A stretch of DNA of 64,000 nucleotides, from contig VIIQ02000165.1 in assembly GCA_007449985.2 (NCBI GenBank), forward strand, positions 1 through 64,000, read 5' to 3'. Shown here one piece after another: positions 23,037-49,379 of this stretch (position 1 is its first letter; every line of letters begins with the position of its first letter). This DNA comes from Desmodesmus armatus (Eukaryota; Chlorophyta; Chlorophyceae; Sphaeropleales; Scenedesmaceae). Both the position numbers and the translations under genes were made by a program. The notes below the pieces were generated by a model. It was given only the letters and a program-made list of their open reading frames with translations, had not been told where the DNA came from and made no database searches.

Positions 23037-23770
23037 GTTGTTGCAACAGTCACCAACTCAGCATAGGCAGTGGATAGACTCTTGCAACCACGGGGTATGA
23101 TTCAACACATGCAGCTGCTGCACTCATCGAACGGCCCTAATCATTAGGGCCTGATGACAACCCAATAGACCATAAACCGTCTCCAGGCTGCCACTTGTAT
23201 GATGATGGTGACAAGCGTCCGTGCAGCAGCAGCATTCAAGTCTCGTGCAACAAGGACTCCTTGCTCTTGGGAAGCAATGCATGCAGCTGCCCTCAGGGAA
23301 ACACCCTTCCCGCTGCTTTATCTGATGCATGACAGCACAGCAAGGCTGCCTCAAAGCACACCACGAAACCTATCCACCACGCAACCTATCCACCAAGTCA
23401 TTGCAACTCATGTGCAAAGAAACAGGATATCTGCGTGCCAGCAGCATGCGAGGCACAGCAGACGGCTGCAACCTGCCCCATACTGCATCCCACACTGATT
23501 TAAACATCCTGCAGCTGCAATAATAGGGACCATCAACTTTAAGCATCACTCAGTCTGACGGACGATCAAGAAATCGCTCTTATACAAAGCAACCCAGTGT
23601 ACGTCACGGGCAATGCTGCAGCCTGCAGGCTGCAGATCACCCCCAAACTTTGTGCACACCTGCGCGCATGCAGCATATTTCTGCCACTTGAAGACAACCC
23701 CAGCACGAAGCCCAAGCTCTGTGACAAGCCACCCTTGCTGCTTCCATTCTTCCAACCCCCACGCTGCACC

Positions 23771-26700
23771 TCACGTATAGATCCCACTCCTGCTACTGTG
23801 CCTGCCTTTAGCTGGCAGCGCTCCCCGTTCCCGCCCTGCAACATCTGCCCCGCCTGTGCCTTTCGCCCTCTTGCCGCCCATATCCCAGGGCAGTGGTCCC
23901 GTGTATGTTTTTGCCCCACAGTGCTTCAGGAGTCCAGCCATAGCAGGGCATCGACTGGGGTGTGGGGCCCCAACAGCAAAGGGGTCCCTTCTCGACTTCT
24001 TGGCTAGTAGGATGCCTGAGCAGCCGTAAGGGTCGCGGATGAATGCTGCTACTGTTGCTGCCTCGCCCTGCTCTGCACCCTTGGCAGCCGGTGGGACCTG
24101 CATGCATGCAGTAGGCGGCCGCAGGCAGGGGTGTTGCATTGGCAAGGAGTGACCTAGTAGTCTCGCACCGCATTTCAGGAGCTGTAATAAGTCACGGTCA
24201 CATATGGCATAACAAAAAGCGCACCAACAGGCATCAACGTCCACACGCGCATCAGTAAAACCAAGACATGCACCAACATTTGCAACGCTACAGCTACAGG
24301 CGCACAGGCAGCGCAGCCATACGAGGACCCAGCCCCCCAAGCAGCAAGCCCACTTGCAGTTGTCTGTGCACTGTCCCTGAAACAGGACTTGGCGCACTGC
24401 GGACACGCACTGAAGCACCATGAAACCCCCCCCCCCCCGATTGCGTTGACACAGACAAATTGAGGCGCATACACACAAGACAAGCGATCAATCATGCAGC
24501 AAACACCTGTAGCTGTGCAGCACATGCCAGCCATTCACGGATATCACTATATCCGGAACAGCTGGCCTGCCGGGCACACCAGGCCGGGCCATCATGGTAT
24601 CATACCAATCCATCACACAAACAATACACACTCACCGGCGTCCCAACGAAGCTGAAGGCGCCCACAGGGAAGCGCACAGCCGCCCTGTGCAGCTGCTCAA
24701 AGCGCTTTTGCTTCAAAGTGTAGCTGACAGCCGTGATGCGGGCAGGGTAGCGCCCCGTGATCTCGTGGAAACGGCACAAGCTGAACAGCAGGTTCTCAAA
24801 GCTGTCACGCGCGTGCTCCTGGGGTGTAGTTGAAGCAGCGACAAGATGAAGCAGCGACAGTGTGTGAGTACAAAACAGTGGATTGCGTGGCAAATGTAAT
24901 GGCACACCCGCACACGTTCTCTGCCTTCACTATGCCATACAAACCATTTTGGGCAAAGGACACGTGTGTTGATGGCGGCACCACCCCTATACTTGGTCCC
25001 GTCAGCACTACGTACGCAAACACGTATGAAGTATCCCTTCTTGGCAGCGACATCAACGTACATCCTTCTGTTGGCTGCCCTTTTCATGATGGCAGTGGGA
25101 CTAAGTACTTTACCCAAGCACACAGCGTCTCTCAGAAGGCGTCGCCCACATTCGTGCGCTAAGAGCTCGCGTGTATTTGCAGAGGATGATGCTCACGTCA
25201 GTGTATGCCCGCACCCCTTCATGCCCCCACCAGACTGCCGCTTCTGCCACCAGCCAGTAGCTCAGCCCCTCAGATGGAGGCCCAGCTGCAGTGGGACTAG
25301 GCACATCCCCAAGCGCACTGTGCCTTCTGTGAAGGGGTCACCATAACATCATTCCCCCCCCCCCAAACCACACACACATCCCTGCACGGAGCAGGGAGAG
25401 CTCAAGTATGTTTGAGCTTGAGTGTGTTTGCAAAGCATGGTGCCTACCTCAGTGTAAGCTCTGCCGCGCACCCCTTCGTGCCCCCACCAGTCCGCTGCTT
25501 CTGCCACCAGCCAGTAGCTCAGCCCCTCAGACCGAGGCCCAGCCGCCTTCCGGGTCTGCCCCCCTGAGAACAGCAGCAGCGCTGTGGAGTCCCCTGCTGC
25601 TGTCTCTATCCCTAGCCTTATGTGGTCCAGGAAGGACTGTGCCTCACCCTCAACCTGACAGCAGCAGAGAATGGGCAGGGCAGTACGGCAGGTTGGGGTT
25701 CTACAAATTGTACCGCATGCCTTATGAACACCGTGCTTGGTGACCAACCAGCACCAAGGTCGCGGCAGTACAGAAGCACATTGGATGCAGTTTGGCGAGC
25801 TTGTGCTGTGCGCGCATGTATGATATAAAGGATTGCACAGCTTGTTGATGCAAGCATGACAAGGGTCACTGTAATGCGGGCTTGAGCAACCGGTGGTGCC
25901 GACGACAGCCTGCCACACAGGCAGCATCAGGCACCCTGCTGCCAGCAAGCAAGTGCTGCGCAAGGCCCTGACAGGGGGGCACCAGCAGGGCCCTAAACTG
26001 CGGGTCTGGTCCTCTGCAAGGCTTGCTGCACTCAGCAACTGCAAGACTTTTGGCTGCGGTTTTGGGCATCTGCAGGGCTGTCAGCTGCTGCGCTGGGGAT
26101 TGCCCCATTCTGCGGACCTGTCTGTTGACCCCCAAGGTACTACCTAGTACAGATGCGAGTATCCTGGCAGGTGTGCAATTGCAGACGCAGACACTCCCCC
26201 TGTAATCAATGCCGACTGCTTGACCATATGGTTCATCTGCCCTGATGCTGCCTGTTTGCTTTTCATCCCCCCCACCTGCTGGTAAGGTTCTGCCCGACCC
26301 TGCCCGCCTGCTGTCTCACCTGTTCGCATGCTGGGGGCGCATCACCGCAGTGCAGTTGCAGATACTACCCCAATACCCAATACCAAAAACACCCAATACA
26401 GAGTGGCTGGCCAGAATTCCGAGTCCTCTGTTTGCCTTCAAGGCAAACTTGTGATTGTTCTGTATTCACCCACCTGCTGGTAAGATTCTAGAAACCAGGA
26501 TGACTCCTGATTTGCAACTGCAAAGTCCAACCCAGTGTACACTGCGTGACCTGCCACCAACACTAGGTGGGTCAGCTCAGGTGCAGGAAAGCCCCCCTCT
26601 GGTGCTTGTGCTGGCGGCAGCTGCTGTATGTCTGCTGCTGCAGGGTCCTGCGCCCCGTCAAAGTCCTGGGATGCTACCCTGTGAGTTGCTGACAGCGCTG

Positions 26701-27239
26701 TTGCAATCTGCGGCAGCAGCGGCAGCAGGCGCATAGAAACGTTTGCTGGGTGGGGTGCACAGTGTGCAGACGCATCCCTAGCCGCTGACTGGGTTGGGGA
26801 CATACAACGCAGAGCACTTCACATCTGCTGCAACCCTGTGCTACTAGAAGAGAGTCTTACATCACAGTGCTACTGTACTCTGTGAATTAAGGGTTTCCAC
26901 GCTGCTTGGACGACGCAGCACAAGTGACAAAGACAACACACATGACCTTCTCAGCTGCTGTACACGGCCTCCCGCTAAACCTTTTTACGCCTTGCAACAA
27001 CCCAAGCTTACCTGAACATACATGAGCGACACCAACAGCAGAGATGTCCCCAGCATGACCAGCCAACGCAGCACACGCATGTTGCTGCTGCCTCCAAAGT
27101 GTTGGTTCCCAAAGCCACGCCGTGTTGGGGAGTGGCTGGGGGAAGTCCCTAGACTCCTGGTCCTGGGGATCGTGCCACGGCTGACTGGAACCTGACTGCC
27201 GTAAAACACAGGCAGCAGCTTGCGTGGTGAATGCCCCAT
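23771..27239 (-). CDS. DUF218 / YdcF-like membrane-anchored protein
   Basis: Exons in transcript order: 27239-27012, 26707-26474, 25654-25448, 24818-24636, 24097-23771; all junctions are phase 0. The product is 392 aa from the ATG at 27239, or 339 aa from the ATG at 27080. I favour the longer form because the frame is open, but cannot decide. A membrane anchor lies in exon 1 (LRWLVMLGTSLLLVSLMYVQ). The conserved DUF218 signature follows: HLVLVAGHAVYTG, SWFLESYQQ, ALLLFSGGQT, SEGLSYWLVAEAA, ENLLFSLCRFHEITGRYP, and a C-terminal IRDPYGCSGILLAKKSRRDP with YTGPLPWD. This full set is typical of the eukaryotic DUF218 group in plants and fungi. The bacterial members sit in the envelope, and no enzyme activity is established for the eukaryotic group. 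It lies downstream of phytochelatin synthase on the same strand but as a separate transcription unit. The last exon runs past the conserved region for about 30 low-complexity residues, so the true 3' end is uncertain. Confidence 0.8.
25197..25548 (-). repeat. Duplicated 3' part of DUF218 exon 3
   Basis: About 100 bp at the 3' end of exon 3 (25448 to about 25548) is repeated in the next intron at 25197 to about 25300. The copy still encodes SYWLVAEAAVWWGHEGVR and ends at a donor-like GTGAGC, and it has a CTGCAG acceptor-like site at about 25286-25291. If spliced in as an 89-nt exon it would break the frame, so it is either a decayed duplicate or a poison exon. Confidence 0.8.
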
Positions 27240-28323
27240 GCATTGCCAGCGGGTGTCACTGGTGGGAGTGTCACCCTCTAGAGACGGAACACAGTAAGCA
27301 CGGACACCAGGCCCCACTGCTGAACTGTAAAGATAGGGACTGACAGTTGAGTCTGCGTGAAGATCAGCTGACTGAGCTCAGAGGCACTCTGGAGACTGGG
27401 CAGTGACCCACAACAGCAGCAGCAGCAGTTGTCCAAGGCTCAACCAGTCAAAAGGACACACCGAATGATACAGTAATACTGATTATATTGTGAGGCGTGT
27501 ATAGAATAGATTAAGGTTGCGTGATGTGTCAGATGCACTGCAATCTTCGTTTGGGCAAGATCAGTCAACGAATGACCAGCTGCTACAGCTGTAGACTGTT
27601 GATATCCAGAGGTTGAACAAGCTGACCACGTGTTCAGACAACACCATTTGAGTATTTCGTATAGTGTGGTGTACTGCGATGCGTTTGAAATTCTGCCAAA
27701 GTGTACCAACCATTGTGACAGTTCTGCTTCTTGTTCTTCTGATTCCACTGTTCCTTTGGTTCTTTTGGTTTCTTTCTGTTTTTGTTGACATGCTGGCTTG
27801 ACGTGTCTGACAGTAACCAGGTGGTGGAGGGAAGGAGCCCCCGAGGGGGGGGGGGGGGGATGGGCAAGCCACCGGATTCTGCGTCGGAGTCACAGCACAA
27901 CCACTTGCAGGTGCTGCACCTGCTGCTGAGACTCGGTCAAACTTACATGACACCGGGCATCACATCACAGAAGGTGCTCACATCAACAAACGGCTGGTGA
28001 AGAGAGTGCTGGACAGTGAACACAATCAACCCCACCACGCAGCCACAGCATTCAGCCACAGCACACGGAGGACACATCACTAACGCAAGTCTACAGATAC
28101 ATTCGAACGCCAATCCACCCTTCCCGGGGGTGACAGTACTTGAGAGCTGCAGGGTATGCAGGACTTGAAACTTGAATGCAGTGACATCAACATGCATATG
28201 AACATGCAAAGCCACAGAAAATCACAACCACTGACTTCACACATGCATGCAAGCGGCTGTACAGCCATACAAAGCTCTCAGCAACACCCTCACAGCAATG
28301 AACCCAGCAGCCAGGGCCATCGA
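27240..28323. other. Intergenic region between DUF218 and phytochelatin synthase genes
   Basis: No gene supported. It contains CAG-rich simple sequence (about 27415-27432), a G-run (about 27846-27860) and a TTACA on the + strand at about 27941-27945. On the minus strand the last reads TGTAA, the usual green-algal polyadenylation signal, about 380 bases after the phytochelatin synthase stop codon. The promoter of the DUF218 gene should be here. Confidence 0.5.
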
Positions 28324-31300
28324 TCAAGCTCCACACCCATGCACCAACTGCGCCTGCTCCCCAGCGTCACTGCTGCAGCATCCATGGCTGCTGCTCAACG
28401 CTGCAGGCGGGTGCCGGTCCTGCTGCAGCTGCTGCAAGGCCGTCCCCGCAGACCCCCCTCCTCGTGACCGCACCTCCACCTCCCCGTGGACATTCATGCA
28501 GCCTTTCAGCGAGCAGTCGTGCTGGAAGATGCAGCTGCTGCAGGGGCTACTGCTGCTCAACTGCTGCCCTGCCTCCTCACCCACACCTGACACCCCACCA
28601 ACCCCCCTCTCCCCCAGCTGAGATCCCTGCAAAGATGCTGCCCCCGCAGAATGAGATCCCAGCACCCCCATTGCTGCAAGCTGCTCTGCGCTGTTCACAG
28701 CGACATCACCAGCAGCATCTACCTGGTGTCCCAGGCAGCTGCTGCAGCTATCACCACTACTGCTGCTGATCTGCAAGACGTCCTCAATGTGATGCAGCTG
28801 CTGCCGCAGGTAGCCCACCTCCCCATCCAAAATGCTGACAGCTGATGCATCCAACAGCTGCTTCCATGCCTGCAGCTGCCCGGGGTCTGCCCAAAGCTCA
28901 TCTGGGCCCCAGGCAGACGGCTCCTGCAGCAGCAGCAGCACCGTAAGCTTCTCTGATAGGAAGCTGTGCTCTTGCTGCTGCTGCTGCTGAGGAGGAGGCT
29001 CCTGCTGCTGCGCGGACACGTGCTGCTCTTGCTGCTGCACCGCCGCCTGCTGCTGTTGCGCCAGGTGCTGCGCCAGCAAAGGTTGGATGGCCTGTGTAGC
29101 AAGCAGACGACAGTCACACTTTCACTCAACAGTGACACCCTTGGCATCAACTGATTGTACAACAGCACAGGTGGGTGGTTGTGCATCTACATGTGACACA
29201 CATCAGCCCGATCAGCTGTGGCAAGCAACAAGAAAGCCATGCTGAGGCACGCAGGGGATTGAGCAGTCCACATTCCTGATGCAGGCGCGTAGAAAGCTCC
29301 CATATGTGACACGCGCAGCTATATAAGGCTCAAACAGCAGGCGTATGTAAACCACAACCAAGGCATACCAGCGCACGTCAGCTGTGCGTACCTGATGCAA
29401 GGGTGTAGCACGTAGCTCTCGCAGCACCTGTTGCCGCACTGTGTGCGGCACACACCGGTCGCGCGCACAGCAGTGTGCTGCAAACCTCATCGCAATAAAG
29501 CTGGGCACACTACCCAGGGGTGCTAGTGCCACTAGCTGCTGCAGCAGCGCCTCTGGTGTGGCTTGTCCTGCTGACGCTGCCGCCTGTGAGGAGAGGAGAG
29601 CAGAGCAGAGCAGCACGGCAGCACAAGCACAGGCGGCTGTTGGTGGAAGACTGTCAGCAGCGCTGCATGCACGTGTGGACTCAAGAATATTGATGCATCA
29701 CAAACATGGAGAACAGCAGTGCTACCGGGTGCTGCCAATGCGATCGCATGCCAAGGGTGGGCAAGCGTCCGTAAGACAACGCGGGGTAATCAGTCACGTT
29801 GCACAGCCTCACGGACGCTTGCCTACCCTTGGCATGCTTGGCTGGCATTGGCAGCACTAGCCACACGACTCAGTGAGGACGCCAGCCTAACCACCCCACA
29901 AGAAGTGCCCTCTGTCGATGTCGCTGTGCCTTGCACCCCCCTGGCACCAGTGCCCCCTAGATGCGTTACGTGTGTCGGCAGTCGGCAGTGTTTGGTTTCG
30001 TTCCCCCTTGGAAACCCCTGTGCATGCTGGCCAGTGCCAAGGGCCTTACTCTGTGTGATACTGCTGCATCCTTCAGACATCACCGAGCCCTCACCTGAAC
30101 CAGCTGTGGTGCTGTGGTCTGGATGAATGCCTCTGCCTGGCGCCAACTTCCATCCGGCCTGATGTCCAGCGTGAACAGCACACTGTCAGGACGCACGTTG
30201 GCCGACAGGCGTAGGTACCCCCGTGGCTGGCCTGTGGTTGGGTCGATGGCACCCATGGCCTCATACAGCATCGGCAGCGGCACCCAGTGCGGTGGGTACT
30301 TGAAGCGAGCCTGCGCAGCACCGGCAGCCGTCACATGCGCAATTGCATTGAGTGAAGCATACGAGAATGTTGAGAGGAAGCGGTGCAGACATATAAACTG
30401 TTGATTGGGGTGATTGGGGTGCCTGAAGCCAGTGCTGCTCAACTGCACTGTGGGCTTTGGGCGCCCAAGAGCCTCTGTCATGTCGGCATCTCTTGCTTTT
30501 CGCTTCTCTGCGCCTACATACCATGCGTTCGCTCTTTGGACATCGCAACTTATATAAAGCAAGGTTATTGTCCATATCTCAGGCCTTACCGTGTCCAGGA
30601 TGAGTACAAGGTCTCTTGCACTGTGGTAGCCTCCAATGGGGCTGAAGTGGCCATCACCAGTCTGCCCAAAGGCTTTGCGGGTGTAGCTCACCTGCACAGC
30701 ACGACACAGCATGACATGGCACTGAAGGTGAGCTACACTTGCACAGCACCACACAGCATGACACAGCATAGCACGCAAGCTTTGCTCCAGGCACACCCCA
30801 TGGCACCGTATGCCACACTGAGTGTGCTTGGATTTCTTGAATGCAGAGGTGTGAAGCTGCGCAAATCCCCAGCAATTGTGACGCAGCATTGTTTGGCAGG
30901 AACTTCTACTAAGGGGTGCTTACTCACCACCAGATGCTCCTCCCCGCTGGTGCATGTGTCAATCACAGCCTGCCGGAACTCCTCCAAGCTGAACGCCCCG
31001 CTGCGGTGTAGCGTCACGTTGGCACCATTGCACTTGGCCAGGCAGGCGGCCTGCATGCACAGCCACGGCAAAAGATGATTACTAGTAGTAGTATGAGATC
31101 AATCCGTATGCACCCTCCTCGTCAAGACAGCAACTACACGCACTGTCACTATCATAGTGCATTGATGAACCACTGCCCATGACACAATTGTCTGCTCACT
31201 AGCCCTCACGTTGCAAAGATATGTCCACATGCTGGTGTTCAGCATAGCGTATATGTTGTTGTTGAGCATCATCGGGCCAGCAGATCAGCACCACCAAGCA

Positions 31301-33569
31301 AACCTTACAAACCCCCTATGCCCAACAAAGAGGCAGTACTACAACAGGCAATTGATGCAGGCAAGAACAAACCCCACCACTTGCAGGCTGTTCAAGGCAC
31401 CACTGCCTACTGCAAGTCCTGACCGTGCACCGAACTGCCTGTCCAGGTTGGCTGTAAGCATGAACTGCCAGCTGACACTTCTGGTTTACCTACCTACTGA
31501 GCTCGAGACCCATTGCCAGCGCGTACCTGTGTCAGCACCACCCCCTGCTGCGCCACCAGGGGCAGGCAGCAGTCCAGCAACTCCCAACAGACCCAATCTA
31601 TGCAACCACTGGGCACCCACTGGGCACCATCGAAGCACAGCACAACCAACCACAGCACAATCAAGCTGCCGCCCTCACCTCCACAGCCACAACCACCAAT
31701 ACACACCACCCCTTGTTCAAACATCCCCGCAGCTTGAAAAGCCTTGCCAGCACGCACCTGTGTCAGCACCACCCCTTCCTGCGCCACCTTGCTGAGGGGC
31801 AGGCAGCAGTCCAACAGCTCCTCATGGAACCACTCGATACAACCACTGGGCAGCATTGCACCGCACCACAATCAAGCTGCCATCCCTACCGCCACGTTCC
31901 AAACTGTACACCCTACATCCACCTTTGCAACCACACCCACTCTTGCCCCAAATCAAGCTCCCCCGTACTGCTGAAGATGCCCGACCAGCGCGCACCTGTG
32001 TCAGCACCACCCCTCCTGCGCAATCTTGCTGAGGGGCAGGCAGCAGTCCAACAGCTCCCAACAGACCCGATCCATGCAACCACTGGGCACCATCAAACCA
32101 CAGCACAACCAACCCCACCACACTTGAGCTGTCGTCCCTACCTCCACATCCACACCTACCACCACACACCACCCACCCTTGTGCAAGATCAAACATCCCT
32201 GCTATGTTCGAGAAGCCTTGCCAGCACGCACCTGTGTCAGCACCACCCCCTCCTGTGCCACCTTGCTGAGGGGCAGGCAGCAGTCCAGCAGCTCCTCATG
32301 GAACCAGCGCCAGCTACCCTTCCAGGGCCGCTTGGGGTCTATGCTGAGCGCATTGAGCACCATGGCAATGCTGGCAAGGCCACAGAAGGCGGGCTCGTCT
32401 TGCGTGCTGCACAGCGTGATGGGGAGTGAGATTATGTGCGGGATGCAGGGCGACATGATGTGTGAGATGGCCTGGGTGATGTTGTGAGATGATGTGAGAT
32501 GACAAGCAACTGCACAGGCATCTTGTACTTTATGGTGGTACTGTTGATCCGCTCCACACCACATGCAAACGCCATCCGTGCTGCAGGGTTTGACCGGCTG
32601 CAGTAGAACTGTCACTGCTGGCGGTATTGGGGCCAACTGACGGGCACTTCACGGACCCTACAACCTTGCACATGTAACACATGCGGCTGTGGCTTGATAT
32701 GCTGCTGTCGTTGGCCCAACACAACTTGGAATCACAACTTGCATGCTGGAAGGAGGCTGTGTTGCTTACCTGTACTGCTCAATGAGCTTGAAGAATCCAG
32801 ACATGGTGCCTTGCTGCAACGCCTCAGCGAACAGCAGCCTCCCTGCAACAACAGCGCCAACACAACACAATACAACAGCGGCAACACATGAAAGGGGGCA
32901 GGAAGGTCACGCATCTCGCTGCACGACTGCACCAAAAGTGCTATGCTGCGGCATAGGGCTTGGATGCATCATGATACCTGCCTGCTGACTGCTGCAGCTT
33001 GGCTCCATGCTGCCTGCAGTGCTGAGGGGCTGTGGTGCATGCTGCCCTTCCCACACCAAGCAGCAGCGGCAACAACGCATACCTTCTGTTGAGCTGAACT
33101 CGGTGGCTGGTGGGCATGGCAGCTTGCGCTTGTAGAACGTCTTTTTGACGCCCGTGGGTGAGGGTGGTTGGTGAGGCTGCACCACTGCTGCAGGCAGCAC
33201 TTGCATGTGCTGCTGTAGCTGTACAAGCGGGGTGGGCTTCTCCAGCTCCCCAGCTCCAGGCCTGCTTGGCTGCACGTCCAAGCCTGCCTGATGGTTCAGG
33301 TCCAAGCTGGCCGCATGTTGCTGCTGCTGAGGATGCTGCTGGGGAAGCTGCTGCCCTGAGGGTTGGAGGGTGCCCTGTTGGTGATCTACGGGCTCTGTCA
33401 ACATCTGCCTGGCTGCCTGTCCTACCTGCCTAACGTGCTGAAGGATGGAGCCACTTAGCACTTGGGCTAGCTTGACGGTGCCTGGCAACTGCTGTTGAAG
33501 AGCACAGCACTGACAGGCCGCATGAAGACTGCTGCTGAAGGCTTGGGGGCCGACCACGTGCGGCAACAT
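28324..33569 (-). CDS. PCS: Phytochelatin synthase
   Basis: Exons in transcript order: 33569-33083, 32842-32770, 32406-32232, 31050-30928, 30691-30590, 30310-30095, 29583-29392, 29091-28324; all phases agree and the product is 711 aa. The enzyme (glutathione gamma-glutamylcysteinyltransferase) makes phytochelatins from glutathione, normally in the cytosol and activated by metal. The papain-like catalytic domain starts near residue 143 (YKRKLPCPPATEFSSTEG). The triad is visible: Cys195 in EPAFCGLAS, His301 in TGDGHFSPIGGY and Asp319 in LVLILD. The spacings (106 and 18) equal those of Arabidopsis PCS1 (Cys56, His162, Asp180). Other family blocks are LNALSIDPKRPWKGSWRWF and FKYPPHWVPLPMLYEAM. 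It has an unusual Gln-rich N-terminal extension of about 140 residues, and a long C-terminal region with poly-Gln and a Cys cluster (CSSCIFQHDCSLKGC) suited to metal sensing. The start is the first ATG in the open frame; a later start is possible. Confidence 0.95.
31518..32316 (-). repeat. Four-copy tandem repeat of the phytochelatin synthase exon 3 edge and donor
   Basis: The real exon 3 end (32232) and about 75 bases before it, plus intron sequence after it, recur with equivalent donor positions at 31996, 31758 and 31527 (spacings 236, 238 and 231). Each copy keeps the sequence for LLDCCLPL-like peptide and GVVLTQ followed by GTGCG(T/C) or GTACGC. The two distal copies share one open frame through about 370 bases. 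All lie between exons 3 and 4. Confidence 0.9.
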
Positions 33570-34073
33570 GGCATATGCATCCGCTCTACACTCTGATATT
33601 TTGAGTATCAAAAGATTCTGCCTCAGATAAGCTCAGTGAGATCCACCGTTCGAATTGCTTTGGTTTGCGCGTGGCTGACGTGCCGAGTCAGCAGGGAGCG
33701 AGACAGTCGTCCTACCCAACAATGATAGTGTCGTGTTACCCCTGTTCTGGTGATGACAGGGGTTCCTTTGTCCCCCGCTCCAGGCTGGCGATTAGTAACC
33801 TGTCACTTGTCAAGTGTGAGGAAGGGAGGACGTACGGTCCAATCTCAGGTATCAACAACACTGAGTTCATTCTGATGCGTTTGTGAACGGGTCCAAGTGC
33901 TGCCGCACCGTGGTAAACTGTGCAATTCGCTCGTAATCGCATCTCTCATCAACCACATTCCACATTGCACCCGTCCAAGGTGCTTGAATTGCTTCTAATC
34001 CCATGTTGGGGGTGTGACCGCCTCTAAGCAGGCCACATAGGCCGCAGAGACGTGTCCCTCTGGAGGCAGCAGC
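33570..34073. promoter_or_regulatory. Divergent promoter region between phytochelatin synthase and ABCC transporter
   Basis: The two start codons face away from each other 504 bases apart, so both promoters and 5' UTRs must share this interval unless upstream non-coding exons exist. One match to the metal-response core TGCRCNC is present (tgcaccc, 33966-33972), and GTAC cores of the kind used by algal copper-response factors occur (about 33831). Both motifs are short enough to occur by chance. No clear TATA box. Confidence 0.65.
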
Positions 34074-48278
<14,205 letters not shown>

Positions 48279-48566
48279 GGTGATGGCATTGCGGCGTGTG
48301 TTGGTGTGAGCTTTGGAGTGACCGCTACTCAAGAGGGTAGGGGAAGCGTGGAGTGGATGTTGCGTCGTATTCATGGGTAGTTGAGGTGTACAGACATGTG
48401 GTTTGTGTACGGGTGGCAATGCACAGCTGCATGTGGCCTTGCAGTTCGATGGTTCTGTGCAGTTATGTAGCAATGCGTGTGTTAGTAACGAGCAGGTCTG
48501 CACAGGTGTAGGTGATATGCAACATATGTCGGAACGGCCGCCACTTTGTGGTTTCTTGGCGGTTTG

Positions 48567-48600
<34 letters not shown>

Positions 48601-48612
48601 GCTGTTGTTGTT
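48567..48612 (+). repeat. (GTT)n microsatellite
   Basis: About fifteen GTT/GCT triplets, nearly uninterrupted, roughly 300 bases downstream of the ABC transporter stop codon. It may lie within the 3' UTR. Confidence 0.9.
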
Positions 48613-49379
48613 CAGGTGCATGTCGTGTTGGCATTGCACAGGTGGTGTCAAGCGGGTAGATTGTTTTGGTGAATTCCCCCCTTGGCTGAGATGACGAGAT
48701 AGGGTATACCTACAGGAGCGCTTCTACAAACTTGTGCTGATCTCATGTTGCTTTGCAGACAGGCCATTGTTTCAGCATTAGCAGCAATTCATAGGGCACT
48801 GGCAAGTGCACCGGCCATGGATATCAGCACTGCTGGCAGTGCTTTATAGTCCGGGTGTGCTGGCGCAGCAGTCGCCAGCATCCAATCAGTGGATACTTGT
48901 TATGTGCAGGGGCGCACAGCATGTCTTGTGCCGGCACCTGTTGTTATTGACGGGGCAATGATCGCCCTGTGCTGGCTGGTGCATTATATCTGTGGCCTAG
49001 GGCTGCCCATGCACAGTGCTCGATGCTGGCGGGCGGTTTGGGTCGTGTATGGCAGCGGTTTTGATGACCACAATTGCTCTGGTGAGCCTGTTTGTCAGTG
49101 GCATTCGAAGCTAGTGTGACAAAGTCAGCCCTGCTCGGTGCAAGTGGGCTGACGTGCCTGTGCATCTGGTTGTTGTAGCTCTGCGCTTGGCTGTTGTGTG
49201 CGGTTCATCAGTAGCATGCCGTCTGAGAGATATGTGGCTGGTGGCGTCAACTAACGTCACTGATGTCACTTTGCGTTGAAGTCTCAGCCGTGAGGCTCTT
49301 GGATGACATGCGGTAACAGAGCAGCTGGTGTGTATGTAATGGTCTTTGGCGGAACTGATCAAAACATGGGCATAAACAC

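Larger units (their letters stand above)
7400..23230. repeat. Tandem segmental duplication carrying the two MSP130 genes
   Basis: Similarity is not limited to exons. The 3' flank (about 7400-7880 against 16440-16870), several introns, and the 5' flank (about 15731-16340 against 22391-23230) share collinear blocks such as cgggcacacacgagctgtac upstream of both start codons and gatttcacaca downstream of both stops. Unit 1 is about 9 kb and unit 2 about 6.8 kb. The size difference is mostly an extra 1.8 kb in one intron of unit 1. Exon lengths are conserved except in exons 3, 6 and 10, where differences are multiples of three. Confidence 0.85.
22391..23770. other. Intergenic region upstream of MSP130-A
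   Basis: From 22391 to about 23230 it is the diverged counterpart of the region upstream of copy B and should contain the copy A promoter. It includes a long hairpin (22682-22746) and a two-copy 36-bp repeat (about 22963-23036). The rest is the 3' flank of the DUF218 gene. No gene recognised. Confidence 0.55.

Noticed and set aside
23771..24478. 235-codon frame on - as a separate Cys-rich protein
   Set aside because: Only its last 109 codons match, as the terminal exon of the DUF218 gene. The upstream part is intron.
31494..31871. Second phytochelatin synthase-like gene fragment
   Set aside because: The similarity is limited to the copied exon 3 edge and lies within an intron of the intact gene, so it is an intronic repeat and not a separate gene or pseudogene.
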